Positions 21,606 through 35,579 are shown, counted from the first letter of the stretch. The stretch: 64,000 nucleotides of DNA from Cheilinus undulatus (GCF_018320785.1 NC_054885.1:9167421-9231420), one strand, 5' to 3'. A program made the numbers and translations. The notes: generated from the sequence alone by a model not told the origin.

Positions 21606-22110
21606 CTCTATTGGATTAATATCTGGGCTTTGACTCGGCCTCTCCAGAACATTCACCTTGTTGTCTTTGAGATCATTTTGTGTAGCTTCCACTTTATACT
21701 TTGGGTCATTGTCTCACTGGAAAATGAAAATTTTGCAGCTTTCGTTTTGCCCTGTACCTGAACAAGCCTTACATGAACGACTGCTAAGAAGCATCCCGCA
21801 GCATGATGCTGCTACCACTGTGATCCACAGTGAGGATGGTGTGCTTGTGGTGACGTGCAGTGATTAAGCACCATTTTGATCTCATCAGATCAAAAAACTT
21901 TCGGTGGACTCTATTCCAGTTCGTCTTCAACCATAGCTTTCCCTTTGCCTCTCCCATAAAGCTTTGACTGGTGAAAACCCGGCCAACAGATGTTATATGC
22001 AGAGTCTCTCCCATCTCAGCTGCTGAAGCTTGTAACTCCTTCAGAGTAGTCAGAGGTGTCGTCTTTTACTAGTCTCCTTCTTTCACGGTCACTCAGTTTG
22101 TGAGGGTGGA
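21606..22110 (-). pseudogene. Tc1-like transposase fossil (copy 2)
   Basis: Same as 5596-6100: reversed Tc1 motifs including the GCAGCATGATGCTGC region near 21798. Broken by stops. Confidence 0.65.
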
Positions 22111-22594
22111 CTGACACTTTAAAGTAAATGGATGAACAGAGGGGCAAACAATAGTCCTTTGAACACACTTTAATTTAAAGGATAAATAACGGGACAAACT
22201 GAAGTCCTTTGAACTAACTCAAGGGTTAATGGATGAATTGAGGAGTAAACTTAAAGGTCACATATTTTATCCTTTTAAGGCACGTTTATATTGTTCTCAG
22301 AGATCCCCTAAACATGCCTGTGAAGTCTGGTGCTGAAAAAACACTCCGTTACAGGACTGTTGTATGCCAAAAAAACCCCTCTGTTTCAGCCCTGCTCAGA
22401 ACGAGCTGTTTCTGTGTGTGTGGCTTTAAAATCTTACACACTTAGACATCAAACATCCGCTGTGATTGTCTCTTAGTCCTTTAAACTCCATTATCTTACT
22501 TATACATATTTCTGATATTTACAGATATCAGTAAGTACTCACTGGTAAACTAAACTGTAATATAATATCAATCTTGTGTGTTTGTTCTCTGCAG

Positions 22595-23361
22595 GAAAAA
22601 AGGAACCCCAGCTGAGGATGGTGCTCTTGGGAAAAACTGGATGTGGAAAAAGTGCTTCAGGAAACACCATCCTAGGGGCAAAATGTTTTGCATCAAAACC
22701 CTCTTCATCGTCAGTGACACAAGAATGCTGCAAAGAGACGAGACACCTTGGTGACCAGGATCTGACTGTTGTTGATACTCCTGGCCTGTTCAACACCAAA
22801 AAAGACAAGAAGGACACGATGAAGGAGATCATTAGGTTCCTCATATCGATCGCCCCAGGCCCTCATGCATTCCTGTGGGTGATGAAGCCAGACAGCTTCA
22901 CAAGAGAAGCCAAAGATTCAATGGAAATGTTCAAGAAAGTCTTCAAACCAGCCAGAAAGTACACCATCATCCTGTTTACCCATAAAACAGAAGAGGAGGT
23001 GAAGGTCTTTATTAAAAGGAACAAATATGTGGAGAAGTTCATCAAACAGTGCAGAGGTTACCACGTTTTTGACAACTCCAACCCTGATGATGACGAAGTT
23101 TTGAAACTTGTGGAGAAGATCAACAACATGGTGCAGAAAAACGGAAAGCCCTACTGCAGCAGCCTGTTAGGAAAAGCCATGGCCGCCATAGAGGAGCTGA
23201 AAAAACAGCCTGAGGCACAAGCAGCAGAGGATTCTGAAAAGTGGGCCCTAATGCGTTTTGAGAAATACATCGATGAAGGCATAAAGTTCCTAGAGGGGAA
23301 GGTTCCCTTCCTTAAGGAGTTCCTTGATATCCTGGTTAAGGTGGCTGAAAAATACACCTAA
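22595..23361 (+). CDS. GIMAP/AIG1 family GTPase, main exon (copy 2), no first exon
   Basis: Open from the acceptor (CTCTGCAG, AG at 22593-22594) to the stop. It differs from the copy 1 exon by two substitutions that I can see, both changing residues: DNSHP to DNSNP and EDPEK to EDSEK. G1 GKTGCGKS, G3 DTPG and the GIMAP box are intact. The duplication starts at 4974, downstream of the promoter and start exon at 1.6-1.75 kb, so this copy has no first exon of its own. It could be expressed only by splicing from 1733-1751 over copy 1, or from a new promoter. The in-frame ATG at 22576 lies in the intron. Functional status is therefore doubtful although the frame is intact. Confidence 0.85.
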
Positions 23362-23388
23362 GATTCACAGTGACTGAGCGAGCTAGAG

Positions 23389-26300
23389 ATCAAACCCCCG
23401 ACCATCATCATGCTAAGAGCTGACAGACTCGGGCTTTCCCTTTTCAACAGTTGTTGTGTGCAGAGTCTTCCATCTGAGCTGCTGAAGCTTGTAACTCCTT
23501 CTGAGTTGTGATAGGTGTTTTGGAGGCCTCTCTCACTAGCCTCCTTCTTAGACGGTCACTCAGTTTGTGAGGACAGCCTCATCCAGGCACATGTGCCATA
23601 TTCCTTCCATTTCTTGATGATGGATTTAACTGATCTACAGGGGATGTTGAATACCTGGGATTTTTTTTGTATCCATCCCCTGACTTGTACTTTCCAGTAA
23701 CTTTTCTCAGAGTGTTCTTTTGTCTTTATGGGGCAATGGTAGCCAGGAATTCTGATCAACCAGTGACTGGACCTTATCGACACTAATGTCTTTATGCTAC
23801 AATCACTTGAGAGACATTCACTGCGCTCAGGTGATTTTCCAGCAGGGTTTCCATAGGTGTTGCAAGCTGTTTGGACCACGTTTGTTTTCCTGTCATTCAT
23901 TTGTAAAACCATCCAGCAGTTGGCGCCATCGAGACTCTGTCAGAGAGTTTCAGTCTGACTGATTTATGGTTCATGGGTAGATCTGACCCCACAAGGATTG
24001 TCTGTATGATTTGTTGCACTGACACTGGAAGCTTTGAGTTATTACAGTCAGATTTTATTTTTGCTTCTTTGTTGGGATTAAGGGAATCTTTGTATGCTTT
24101 CTCTGCTAGTAAGTGATTCTAAAATGTCTGCAAACTTGAGGTCAAACCCAGTGGGTTTGTCTTTTCCTGGATCACCATCCTCTTCTTCATGTGTTTTTAT
24201 CACTGATTTTTAACATTCACTGTGAATCACGTTTTCTGATTATGAGAGCTCATATAAATAAAGTAAAGGCTGAGAAATGGATCTGTGTGATGCTCATGAC
24301 TGAACCACACATTCAGTTTTCATTAAATATTCATATGTACAGTGGTTTCTTTGGGGGGGTTTTGAGACTATGGTGGGTGGGTGGGGAATGTTGTAAATTG
24401 TAAAGTTAAATGCATCAATCATGTACAATTTGAGAGCAAAATTAATCCTTGAGGGACCAGAATTTCAGCACTAGACAGACTCTAAGATGCTGTTTGGCTA
24501 CAAACTCTGTTATCTCTAATGAAGAACATCCAATACACAGAGAAAAGCACTGATTCTATTCAGGTATGTGTCATCACATACAGAGAGCTGTAATCGTTCC
24601 GTTTAAACACACTGGTATCTCTGAATCCATCCAACATTACTCAGAAACAGAATATGCTGGGCCACTGAAAACTCAGAGAAATAAGCCCCGCCCATTTGTG
24701 ATTTATTGGTGATCTCAGTAAATCTGCTGGATGAGTAGCAATGGTGCTGGCTGCTTTTGTAAAGTATGTCAGGCTATCACTGGGTTTTAATGTTAAGAAT
24801 ATTTATTTGTGGTCATTTTTATGCCTCTCTCAACCCACTTAAGACAAATTTCAGCTCCTTCTCACCACTTTTTCTGCACATAGTAGCCACTTTTAAACCA
24901 TTTTTGCCACTTTCTAACTCCTTCTCATCACTTTTCCTGCCCTTTTGCCTCTTTTGAACCCTTATGCCACTTTTAACCAGTTTTTGCACAGTTTAACCCA
25001 TTTTTGTTCTAAGAATTAACCCAGCTGCTTCACTTTTGAACCCCTTTCACTATTTTTTACCATTTCCAATTTTTGCATCTTTCTTTGCTCCTGTCAGCCA
25101 CTTTTGCCACTTTAAAAAAATATTTCCTGTTACTTAATTTCTGCCACTTTCGACCCATTTTCACCCATTTTTAACCATCTTTCACAAATTTTCTGCACAT
25201 TTATTGGACTTTAAACCAATTTACCTCACTTTTTGACCCATTTCATCCCTTTTAAACTTTTTTCAATTCTTTTCTGATTCAATTCTTTGAACAATCTATT
25301 TTGCTCATTTTTACCCTTTTTTCGCAACCTTTTCAAGGTGACAGGTTTTACCCCTTTAAGACAAGTTTATTTTGGTCTCAGAGGTTCTCAAAACATGCAT
25401 GTTAAGTTTGTTGCTTAAAAACATTCCAATATTGGATTTTTACATGAAAAATCCCTCTGTTTCATCCCTGCTGTTTCTGTGTTTCTGGCTTTAAATGTTA
25501 CTGAACTGTCTGACTCTGCCCCTGACTCCGCCCCTCTCAGGAAATGGATGTCGGCTTAATGAATGTGGCTCTCCTAATCCTCTATTCAGCTGGCAGTAGA
25601 AAGGAGGATCAGGAGAAGAGGGTGGGACTTTCTTCCAAGCGGGGAGGCCCAACCGAACCTGGGGGCGGTGCTAACTCCACACATGACATCAAAGTCTTAG
25701 AACAGCTTGATTCAGCACACATTTACTGGAAGGTTGAGAAAGAGAGGGAGGGAGGGAATGGATTTTTCTGTTACTTGAGAGGATTGAGGACAGGCCAGAG
25801 TACATTATTTGAAAAAAACAAAAAACCCTGAAGAAGTAATTGTGCATATGTCCCCTTTAACCCCTTTTCACCCCTTTTCTCCCTATTTCTTCCACTTTTC
25901 GACCCATTTTATCACTTCTTTTACCGTTTTCATTACTTCACTGCCTATTGTTGCCCCTTTTTGACACTTTTCAGCCATTTTTTAAAACCATTTTAAACCC
26001 ATATTACCACTTTATAACACCTTTTTTCATGCAACAAATTACCTTCTGGCTGTTTCTGATTTTAGTATGAGACAAAAAAGTGGTGGTAGGTGGGTGTGGG
26101 TGGAGTATGGGGTGAAAACATGCAAAAGAAAAGAGCAATAGGATGCAAAAATGGATTGGAAATAGCAAAAATTGTGAAAGAGGTTCACAAAGACATGACA
26201 AAAAAGTGCAGAAAGTGGCAAAAATGGGTTGTAAGGGGAGGAAATGTGGTCAAAAGCACAAGAAGAGCAAAAATTGATTAAAAATTAACAGTTGAAAAAG

Positions 26301-29300
26301 AGAAAATAAGTGGTAAAAATGCAGTACAAGGGTTAAAAGCATGGGGTAAAAAAGAGCAAAAGAGGCAAAAAAATGGATTAGAAATGGCAAAAAAAGAGAA
26401 AGAGTTGCTTAAATGGGTTAAAGGTGGTAAAAAAGAAAAATGGAAAAGTGGCACGAAAAGGTTAAAAGTGGCAATAATGGGAAGAAACATCAAAAATGAG
26501 TTAAAGGGAGCATAAAAATGGCAAAAATGGGTGAAAAGCGACCAAAATGTTTAACAAGTGGCAACACTGGGTTAAAAGTGTCATAAAATTTACAAAACAT
26601 GCTCAAAAATCAGCAAAAATGTACACTGGCAAAATTGATTTTAAAGTTGCAACAAGAAACTGCAAAAATAGGCAAGAAGTGGTTAAAATGGGGTGGATGG
26701 ATCAGAAATGAATAAAATGGAGGAAGTGTTACATAAATGAATTAACACTGGTGAAAACTGGTAGTGGGTGGGGGTGGAGTATGGGGTGAAAACATGCAAA
26801 AATAGCAATAGGACACAAAAATGGGTTAGAAATTGCGCAAATTGTGGAAAAGGTTCACAAAGACGTGGCAAAAAGGTGCAGAAAGTGGCAAAAATGGGTT
26901 GTAAGGGGAGAAAATGTGGTCAAAAGCACACAAGAAGAGCGGAAATGGATTAAGAACAGTTGAAAAACAACAAATAAGTGGTAAAAAAAATGGGGTAGAA
27001 GGGGTAAAAACATGAAAAAAGTGCATAAGAGGCAAAAATGGATTACAAATGGCAAAAAAATGAGGAAGAGTTGCTTAAATTAAAGGTGGTAAAAAAAAAG
27101 TGGCAACAAAAACTGCAAAAATGGGCAAAAAAATGGTTAAAATGGGGTACAAGGAGTAAAAACATGCAAAAAGAGCATAATAAGAGCCAAAGACATGTCC
27201 TCCCACAAGTCCTTGCTCTGGAAGCAGTAAAAGTGCTAAACCACAGTTAGTGTATGTCTTTAAAGCAGGCCGGCTGTGAATCTGATGGTGAAGTCAGTAA
27301 CAGAGCTGAACTGGCTTTCCTGAGTTTCTTTTACCAGCATGCTGATTGAGACGTTACACCTCATTCCTTAAAAAGAAAAAAAAAAACGCAGCCTAAACCT
27401 GCACAGACATTAACAGGTAACTTCTAAACAGCTCTTCCTAAAGGTCAGACATTAAAACATGGGGCTGCACATTTTTATACCCGCGAGGTTTTTTTTTTAG
27501 CTTATAAAGAGCATGCACAAGCAGATGTGACATTGCCAAATACTTCATTGTAGATCTTCCTCCTTTTCTTTGTATATCCTTCCTTCTCGGCCTGCTTTTA
27601 GATTTAAAAAAAATCAACATTTCTTGTCATTGTGTGCAGATGACTCACAAATCTACTGTGCTACAAAAACAGAAAATGTGCATGCTATGCTGTGCTGATT
27701 CATATCCTGCATGGATACGGATCATTTTAAGAGGAAAATGAAAACCACTGTTTAGTAAATCTGAACTCTTGGATAGCAGTGGCAGTGCTCTTGGCTCAGC
27801 AGCCTCCTATGGCCTTTCTGTCAGAAATCTGGTTTGCGCTGGCTCGTTCAAATTTATCAACAGATCGACTCAGGTGTCAAGACCAGCCTTTTTCAGTTTG
27901 AGTTCTATGGAAGTTTCAGAGAAACATTATTAAAGCTTTACTTGGATAACCAGTTAGGCATGTTTTGTGTGACACAAGGATATATGTGGGTGTAATAAGC
28001 TTCCTAAGAACCAGACAATTAAAGATTACACAACACTCCTGTTCTCATGTGTGATGAAGTCAGTTTTAACTGTGAAGGAAAGACTTTGTACGTGCTCAGA
28101 CTGAGTCAGTGTGACACGCAGTAAACAGAGGCATGATGCTGCAGGACAAACAAAGCAGCTATAGAACTGAAAGTAGAAGAAGAATTCACAGCGGGCCCGC
28201 AACTAATCCGAAGAATCTAGAAGATTCCCAGAGTGCTGGGCTGGTTTTAGGGCGGTGAGGGCTGAAGTACTGTGACAGAAGGATGCTCTCGCTATGGATG
28301 AGTGCAAAATAATTATTTGAGAACCGTTTCACTGCAACCAACGGGTTTGATAGGGAGGTCAGCCCTGACACGTCTAACAGAAAACCAAAGTTTATTCTGT
28401 AATTATGTTTGGTTCTCAATGTTTAATAAAGCAGAGAGAATCATAAAGAGACAAAGATGGGTAATGACTAGGGCAAAGTTGTAAGGCAGAAGTAGATTTG
28501 ATCAGAGCTGATGAGGTCAAACAAGCTTAGTTTTTCTTATCATAACAAACACAAAGAACAACTTGAACATGCTGGAGAAAACCCAACATCAATTCAGCCA
28601 CAGCCCTTGAGAATGGTGAGAAAATATCCTCCCTTTAGTCTGTGCACAAGACAAGCTTGTGGTGTGGCTCTGCTCTGAAACAGCGGTCCAGTTCAGAGTA
28701 AACTGCTGCAGTCCTACAGTGACATCCAAGCTAACAGCTGACGGTGGACAATGATCAGAAAAGAGAATGCGAAACAGACGGGGAGTAGAGCAACAACACT
28801 TTTTCTGTCACGGAAAGCTTTCAGTGTTGCTCTCTGCACCTGTTTGAATTAAGACACATCATCCAGTCCAGACAAAAGCGCTGCTGCAGCTCAGTCCAAG
28901 CTAATGACTGCACTAGCAGGCCTTGTATACAACCACACTAACCCTTTCCCTGTAACTTTCACATACTCATGCCAAGGCAGGTTGGCAGAAAGATTTCCAT
29001 GTTGGTTTCATCACTAACTGTAATGAAGAAATGCTGGGCATTTCTGAAAATAGTGCTGGTCTGGCTAAGGCTAAGCTGACCGCTCCACTAGCAGCCATTA
29101 TATACAGGCATTCACACAACAAGAAACCCTTTCCCCTTTAACTATCACACACTCATGCTGAAGCGGGTTGGCAGAAGAGCGAGAAAGCTTTTAGTGTTGC
29201 TCTCTCCTCTTGCTTTAATAAAGAAATGCCTGGTTTTGACACAAGTGCTGCTGTGACCAATTCAGAGCTAATCGCTCCAGTAGCAGCCATTGTATGCAAG

Positions 29301-32300
29301 CTTTCACACAAGAAACCCTTTCCCTTAACTATCACATAGTCGTGTTGAAGCAGGTCAGCAGAAGAGTGAAAACTTCTTTCCCGACATGGAAAGCTTATCG
29401 GGTCGTTTTGAGTCTTTATTTCATACGGAAACGTGGCCCAGTTCTAGTAAAACAGACAAGAAGTCTAGAATGCTAAGGGCGCTTTCATATTAGGCCCAGT
29501 TGTTTTGGACCACATTCTGTGATTCCTTCCCCTCCCCCTTCCCCCGCTGGCTTGCTTTCACACTAGCAACATCAAACCGTGCCCGGGCCCACTTACGTAC
29601 TTACTCAGTCGAAAACAGCAGGTGGCAGTATGCATGTAGCTGGTTTACAACCCCGCCAAGGAGTAGAAAGAAGAAGAAGCTACCATGGCAACCACTTGGG
29701 TCATGACCTGAGCGAAGATTGGTTTTGTTTTAACCTGGCAAATAGTCCATCCTTCAGCCATGGATGATTTAAAATAACTTTTTAAGATGCCAGCAACTTC
29801 GCTCTTCATATTCATGACTTCAGACTTTGGGCTTAAGTGCACTCAGATCTGGGACAGTGTGAAAGCACCCTTAAGCTATCTCTGAGGTACTTCAGCAGTG
29901 GAGGCAGCCATTACCGAAGGCTTTCAGTACAACTAAACCTAACTCTGTATGGCAGAGTCACTCAACTCTGCTCAACCAAAGAGCTGAATTGTTGAAAAAT
30001 ACATTTGCAAGACCCACAATCTGGTGGTGAAAAGTGGCAATTAAAATAAATTAAAGGTGGCAAAAAATGGTCAAAAAGAGGCAAACACTGGGAGAAAAGT
30101 GGCAAAAATGGGTTAAAGGTGACCAAATAATGAGTTTAAAGTTGCAAAAAATTAGTGAAATTTGGTTAAAATGGGCAAAATCAGAAAAAAGGTGGGGAAA
30201 ATGGGCAACAAGTGGCGTTTAATTGCAAAAGGCAGCTTAAATGGATGAGAAGAGGCAAAAAGGGGCAAAAAAAGCGCAAAAAAGCAGGATAAAAGCGTCA
30301 AAAAGGTAGAAAAGTGACAAAAATAAGTGGCAAAAATGGGCTTTAAGTGGCAAACACAAAAGTTGCTAAAAAGAACAGCAAGAGGGAAAAATTAGGGGGA
30401 AAAAATGAATTACAGGTGGCAAAAAAATGTCCAAAAGTGGCAGAAAAATGAGTGAAAAGTGATTATAATGAGCAAAAAAACAGAAAAAAAAGGTGGGATA
30501 TTTGGGCAAAAAGCATGAAAGAGTGGCAAAATGGAATTTAGGCAGCTTAAATGGGCGAAAAGTGGCAAAAAAAAGGTGACAAAAGGGGCAAAAAATTGCA
30601 AAAAGCTGGATAAAAGTGTTAACATTGGGCTAAAGTAGTCACTCATATTCTTGATTCATAACATAAGATATAAAATGCACGCACATAAAACATCACAGCA
30701 TGGAGACAGCAGAACACCCTGGTTATGAACTGGGCGTGTTTTGTTTTCCGAAGATCTAATTGAAACCATGCCTGGTCAAACACGAGTCTGGCCAAACACA
30801 TGAACACCACACAGTCCACATGCACACAAATACTTTCACGAGACGCCTCTACATCTGGAAGAATTAACTGTTTATCAGAATTCACATGAGAGGAAGGCTG
30901 AGCTCCGCCTTGTCTGGATATCAGATAAAGTTTCTTTATGGGTTTAAAGGGAGATGTGGGGGTTTTCCTGCAGAGTGTGGGCCACGTCCTCAATGTTTAA
31001 GCCAAGTAATGGCTGAGAAATGTTATGACTTCACGGGGAGGATGGCCTAGAGGACATTTAAACCACACCAGTAACACTCATCGGCTAAGAATGTTCCAAA
31101 TTGATGGTTTTGGCTTTTTCAACTGCAGAAGATGATTCTGATTGGATGGTAATGTGAAACCCTGCAAAGATGGAGACTGTGAAATGGATGTTATACAGTT
31201 TAAGCTGGGAGATAATAGTATTGGTATTTATTAACTGAACTGCTCATTGATTAACATTTTTTCAGGGGAGTTATTTTCAATTCCCAGCAAGAGAAACACT
31301 CCTGTTGACTCTGAATGTAATTATAGCTGATAGATCAACCTGCTCTGAACCTGTGTGCTGTAGTTTGATATGATGCTGCCCTCTGGTGGTCAAAGGAGAT
31401 ACTCAGTTTAGAGTGTGGGAAATATTGAAAGTGATTCTGTAATCACACAACCAGCCAAGGATTATCTTCTTTCATTTGTTTTAGTTTTATTTAGGGAACA
31501 GTGTCTAATGAGATTCTCTAGATTCTCTATTGGGTTCTATTGGGTATTCGCTCACCTGCCTTGACTTGCATATGAATTTCAGTGACATCCTGTTCTTAAT
31601 CCATAGGGTTTAATAAGACGTCGCTCCACCCTTTGCAGCTATAACAGCTTCAACTCTTCTAGGAAGGCTTTCCACAAGGTTTAGGAGTGTGTTTATGGGA
31701 ATTTTTCACCAGAAGCACACTTGTGAGGTCACACACTGATGTTGGACGAGAAGGTCTGGCTCGCAGTTTCCACTGTAATTCATCCCAAAGGTGTTCTCTG
31801 TGCAGGCCAGTCAAGTTCATGCTGGAACAGAAAGGGGCCATCCCCAAACTGTTCCCACAGAGTTGTTTTTACTATGACTCTGAAAACACCAAATAGCTAA
31901 AATGAAAGAAGAAACTCTCTATTTCATCATGGAAAAAACAGTTTGTTTGCACCTTGTTCCGTTCTTGATTTATCTGAAGTTGAATAGAGGCTAGTTTTAC
32001 CAAAAAGACCACTTGTTTTCTAGAAAGCTGAGAAAAATGCATTTTTGTTAAAGAGAGTCTGTCAAGCAAAACTGTGATTTGAATGTTATAATTTTGCCTT
32101 CACTGACATAAAAGACATCTGAAAATTGTTTTACAAATGTTATTTTATTGTAAAATAAATAACAATGCTTCCAGTCACTGTCATGCCATTCACACTCTGG
32201 AACTGGACAGCCTCCACGGGACCCACCTATATGCCCACGTCATCTCCTGCTTGCGTGTCCCCTGGCACTGCCTATAAATTATAGAAGTAATATAATATAT

Positions 32301-32600
32301 AATATGTTTTATATATATATATTCTATAATATAGAATTTTTTGTTCTTACCTCTTTTTCTGCCAGCAGAGGGTGTTGTAGAACTGCTGGTTCTAAAATCA
32401 CAGGAGCGCATAAGTGATGGTTTCATTCGATAAATCTGGCTGAATAATCAGTGGGTTCCTAACGTTAACTTCCCTCCATCGCTCTGGGACAGAGAACAAG
32501 ATCCGCTCCGCTCACTCGGCACACTCTCAGAAAGGATGTGTTAAAAAATCACCCAAAAAATGTTTTTGCATGGATTTCGACACAAGATGTGTTAAAAAAA
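23389..32600. repeat. copy 2 counterparts of the copy 1 repeat modules
   Basis: GIMAP 3' flank with Tc1 fossil (23389-24800), T-rich array (24811-25332), MITE (25335-25857), opposed arrays (25860-27190), unassigned sequence (27190-28790), ~180-bp tandem repeat (28790-29417), GGGYGCTTTCA MITE (29477-29870), A-rich array (30028-30630), unassigned (30631-31517), dispersed element (31525-31868) and unassigned AT-rich DNA (31869-32600). No gene seen. Confidence 0.85.
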
Positions 32601-32638
32601 AAAAAAAAAAATAAGTAAGCCTAAGAAGTTGTACACAC

Positions 32639-32806
32639 TGCATGTGTTAGACAAATAAACACAATTTGTGTTATTTTGAGTGCATGTGTTAGACAGATAA
32701 ACACAATTTGTGTTATTTTGAGTGCATGTGTTAGACAGATAAACACAATTTGTGTTATTTTGAGTGCATGTGCTAGACAGTTTAACACAATTTGTGTTAT
32801 TTTGAG
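32639..32806. repeat. 42-bp minisatellite, four copies (copy 2)
   Basis: Same unit and copy number as 16661-16828; directly precedes the GGCGGGAA block. Confidence 0.92.
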
Positions 32807-32918
32807 TGGCGGGAAGGGGCTGCCATTTTTCACGTTCACTGTTCCCGCCTAAGAGACAAAGAAGACAAAGGAGACTGAGAAGGAGGCTGTTTCAGTTGGT
32901 CTGCTCCCCAACAACTCA
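32807..32918 (+). promoter_or_regulatory. candidate promoter and 5' exon (copy 2)
   Basis: GGCGGGAA (32808-32815) faces TTCCCGCC (32842-32849), with GCCATTTTT between. The exon-like purine-rich sequence ends at donor CTCA|GTAAGTATT (exon end 32918). Candidate coding exons follow at 34786 and 35255, an arrangement that copy 1 has lost. Confidence 0.5.
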
Positions 32919-34785
32919 GTAAGTATTCATTTCTACTTTATTTAGATATATATCATATAAATATAAGGTGTTAGGGTAAATTTAGCATGTATAAAATCCA
33001 CCAACTAAATTGCTTTTTAAAGGAAATTCATGATGAAGGTTAGGTTGAGTTCAACAGAGCTGCCTAGCAGTTAGCTAATGTTACACCGCCAAACTTCATT
33101 TGTTGATTATTAATTTTATTTCTACATTACTGTCAAAATACTCAATGTAAAGTTCATTTGGGGACTTTACATTACATACATACTACATCGGCTTAACAAC
33201 GCTCCTTTAAGTAAAGTCGGCATGAAACCTGGTGGTTAACATTTAGCTAGTTAAGTTAAAGTCAATACCACAGTCTGTTAACGCCGCCATTTTACTGTAG
33301 CTGCACTGCGGGGTTTGGTTTGGGAGGGGAGAGACAGATTTAAGTTGCTTACCGGGAGGCTGAACTCATACTGTAGGCTACTTAACATTTTAACGGACAT
33401 TTTTCGTATATAACTATGACCAAACTAGGACCGTTGGGAGTAGAACTGTTGACCGTTGTGTTTTAATGTGACACAGACAGATATAACGCGCTTTCAGTGT
33501 TTATTTTTTACTGGTTTTCTTCGAAGTAGTTTTTGTTTTCTGTTCGTTATTTTTTTCCCCGGTGCTGGCGTGTATTTGGGGGTTTCGGTCGGCGGGTTGG
33601 CATCCCTTCTAGTGTTCTCTCATTTACCTTTATCCACCATAATTTAATTACTCTTGCCGTAGATTGATTTGCCGCACCTATTTTGCCTTTTTAAAACGCT
33701 GAGACCGTCTTCACGCACGCGAGCTGCTTCGTGGTGCACACGCAGCGGATCAACAGCTCTGGGTGAACAGCAGAGGAAGGTTGTGAGTTACTAACACTCA
33801 CAACATTTGGCTTTTCTCTGCACGCCTCTCTTTTTAATGTCTATGCAGGATCAGTATACGTGTTGCGCTATAAATGTGCGCCCTCCCGCTGTCTCTCTGA
33901 CTCTCGCACAGGGGCTGGATAACTCCGTATGTTCATATACAGTTTAATATTCCAGTAATATTCTTTTCTGTAATTATAACGTCTCATAGTATGAGGGTGT
34001 GACATAAAGACAGAGCCTCAGTCAGACTTACAACTTTACAGGAAGTATGGGTTACTATTGATAATTAGGGGGTATAAATAATCTCCCCTTTGCCTCAGTA
34101 AGGCAGAGAGAAGGAGAGTAGCTGTCAGGTTAAAGATGTGAAGCAACAGCTGAATGAAACTGTCACTGATTTAAATTATTTGTTATATCAGTAAGATATG
34201 CAGCTGCAGTAAACATTTCTGTGTCTATGATTAGATTTATCAAATGGACATGAACAAAGATGAATAAACAGTGTTGATCTTTCCAGAATATGAACTTGAG
34301 CAAGAAAGTAACTCCATTTATTATTTGAATAGATAATTTGACACACTATTTTTTTTACTTAGGCTGACAAATATTTAAAAAATGTGATTCCAGCATAGTC
34401 ATGTAAACAAAACAGGAAATAAAGGGTCTGGCACACAAGTTTTGGTGTAGAGTTGTTGGAGTTAAAGTGAGAGATAGTTATGTGACCTGTTGCAATTTTG
34501 ACTTTTTTTTGCCCTGAAATTGCTCAAGATTGATGCCTTTAACTTTAAATTGTGCAAGTTTTTCCCCTGGGGGAGCACACCCTGACACCCCCTAGACAGT
34601 CCCCCGCTGCTAAAAATCCTTATTTTCTTTTAAATACTCAAATGAGCTCTCCTCGTTTAAGCACAGTTGTTTTTGATTTAGGGCTTTTTTTCATTTTTAC
34701 TAATATTTTTGGACTGTCTTAGACCAAAGGAGTCAAATGGGAATAGTTCCCTTTTTAATATTGTTGGGTTATCTGCCATCTTCAG

Positions 34786-34907
34786 TGTGATGCAGAGTTT
34801 GGAAAAATGTTTCCGGGGGAGGAGGACCTTCGGATATGGGAAGGACACATCATTCCAAAAGTCCTAAAAGTGGCAACACTTGAAAATGACCCCAAGGAGA
34901 GAGAATG
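34786..34907 (+). CDS. candidate coding exon, unidentified protein
   Basis: Flanked by acceptor ATCTTCAG (34778-34785) and a strong donor (GAATG|GTAAGTT). The open frame reads CDAEFGKMFPGEEDLRIWEG, then HIIPKVLKVATLENDPKERE; an internal ATG is at 34807. The composition is protein-like (acidic FPGEEDLRIWE, then an amphipathic helix), with no low-complexity bias. I cannot name the family with confidence; it faintly recalls multi-copy uncharacterised teleost proteins. It may be a working exon or a remnant. Confidence 0.45.
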
Positions 34908-35254
34908 GTAAGTTACCTTCCATTTATACCAGATACAATGACTGTCAGTCTAACGTGTTTTTATTTGGTGGACACATGGCCTGTGCCATTCATTTTTATT
35001 ATATGAATATTTTCTGAGGGGAATCCCATAGGGCCATAATATATTAAATTGTACTTCAATTCATATCGCCACTTGTGCTGAACCATTAAAAAAAAAATGA
35101 AAAATGTTATTTCGATTCTTTAAACTAATGGGTTTAAAGTCCTCCAGCACATCCTTGTGGTTACTGTTTTTCTTTGTGGTAGTAATTTATTTATTAAATT
35201 ATAGCCTATGTCAGAGGTGGAATCACTAATTGTATGTATGCCTTTTTGCTTCAG

Positions 35255-35364
35255 AGGTCTTCAGCTTCTGGCACACTATCTGCCTCCTACTGCGTCAGGA
35301 AGGGCCAAAGGAGGGACCAGATAAAGTGTAAAATCAGCCCTCTTACATCTTGGACCTTAGACCG
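35255..35364 (+). pseudogene. candidate exon with in-frame stops
   Basis: Acceptor TTTTTGCTTCAG and donor ACCG|GTAAGAAAG bound it. The most protein-like frame reads GLQLLAHYLPPTASGRAKGG then TR, but meets TAA and, further on, TAG. A second frame (starting WSSASGTLSAS if an acceptor two bases on is used) stays open to the donor. Together with the previous exon this looks like a decaying gene copy. Confidence 0.4.
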
Positions 35365-35545
35365 GTAAGAAAGATGTTTTTGTCAATGAATGTCTCACAC
35401 TTTTGAATTAGTGAATCCAATCTCAGCTGTTAACAAATGTTGAAAATGGTTTGCTTTGACATACTTAACACACAATATGTGTTAAATGTGCACACACAGT
35501 GAATGTGTTAAAAGTAACACAAAATGTGTTGTCCTCAACACAAGT

Positions 35546-35579
35546 GCACATGCACTTCCGAATATGGAAGTGCATGTGC
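35546..35579. repeat. perfect inverted repeat, 14-bp arms, 6-nt loop
   Basis: GCACATGCACTTCC then GAATAT then GGAAGTGCATGTGC. Copy 1 keeps only the right arm because its left arm is replaced by the 439-bp segment at 17913-18351. Confidence 0.9.

Larger units (their letters stand above)
33869..35502 (+). other. 1634-bp segment unique to copy 2
   Basis: Absent from copy 1. Contains two exon-like blocks (34786-34907, 35255-35364) separated by intron-like AT-rich DNA, and ends among TGTGTTAA / TTAACACA motifs. Parsimony suggests that copy 1 deleted it between the flanking GTTGCGC and ATGTGTTAAAAG sequences. Confidence 0.7.
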
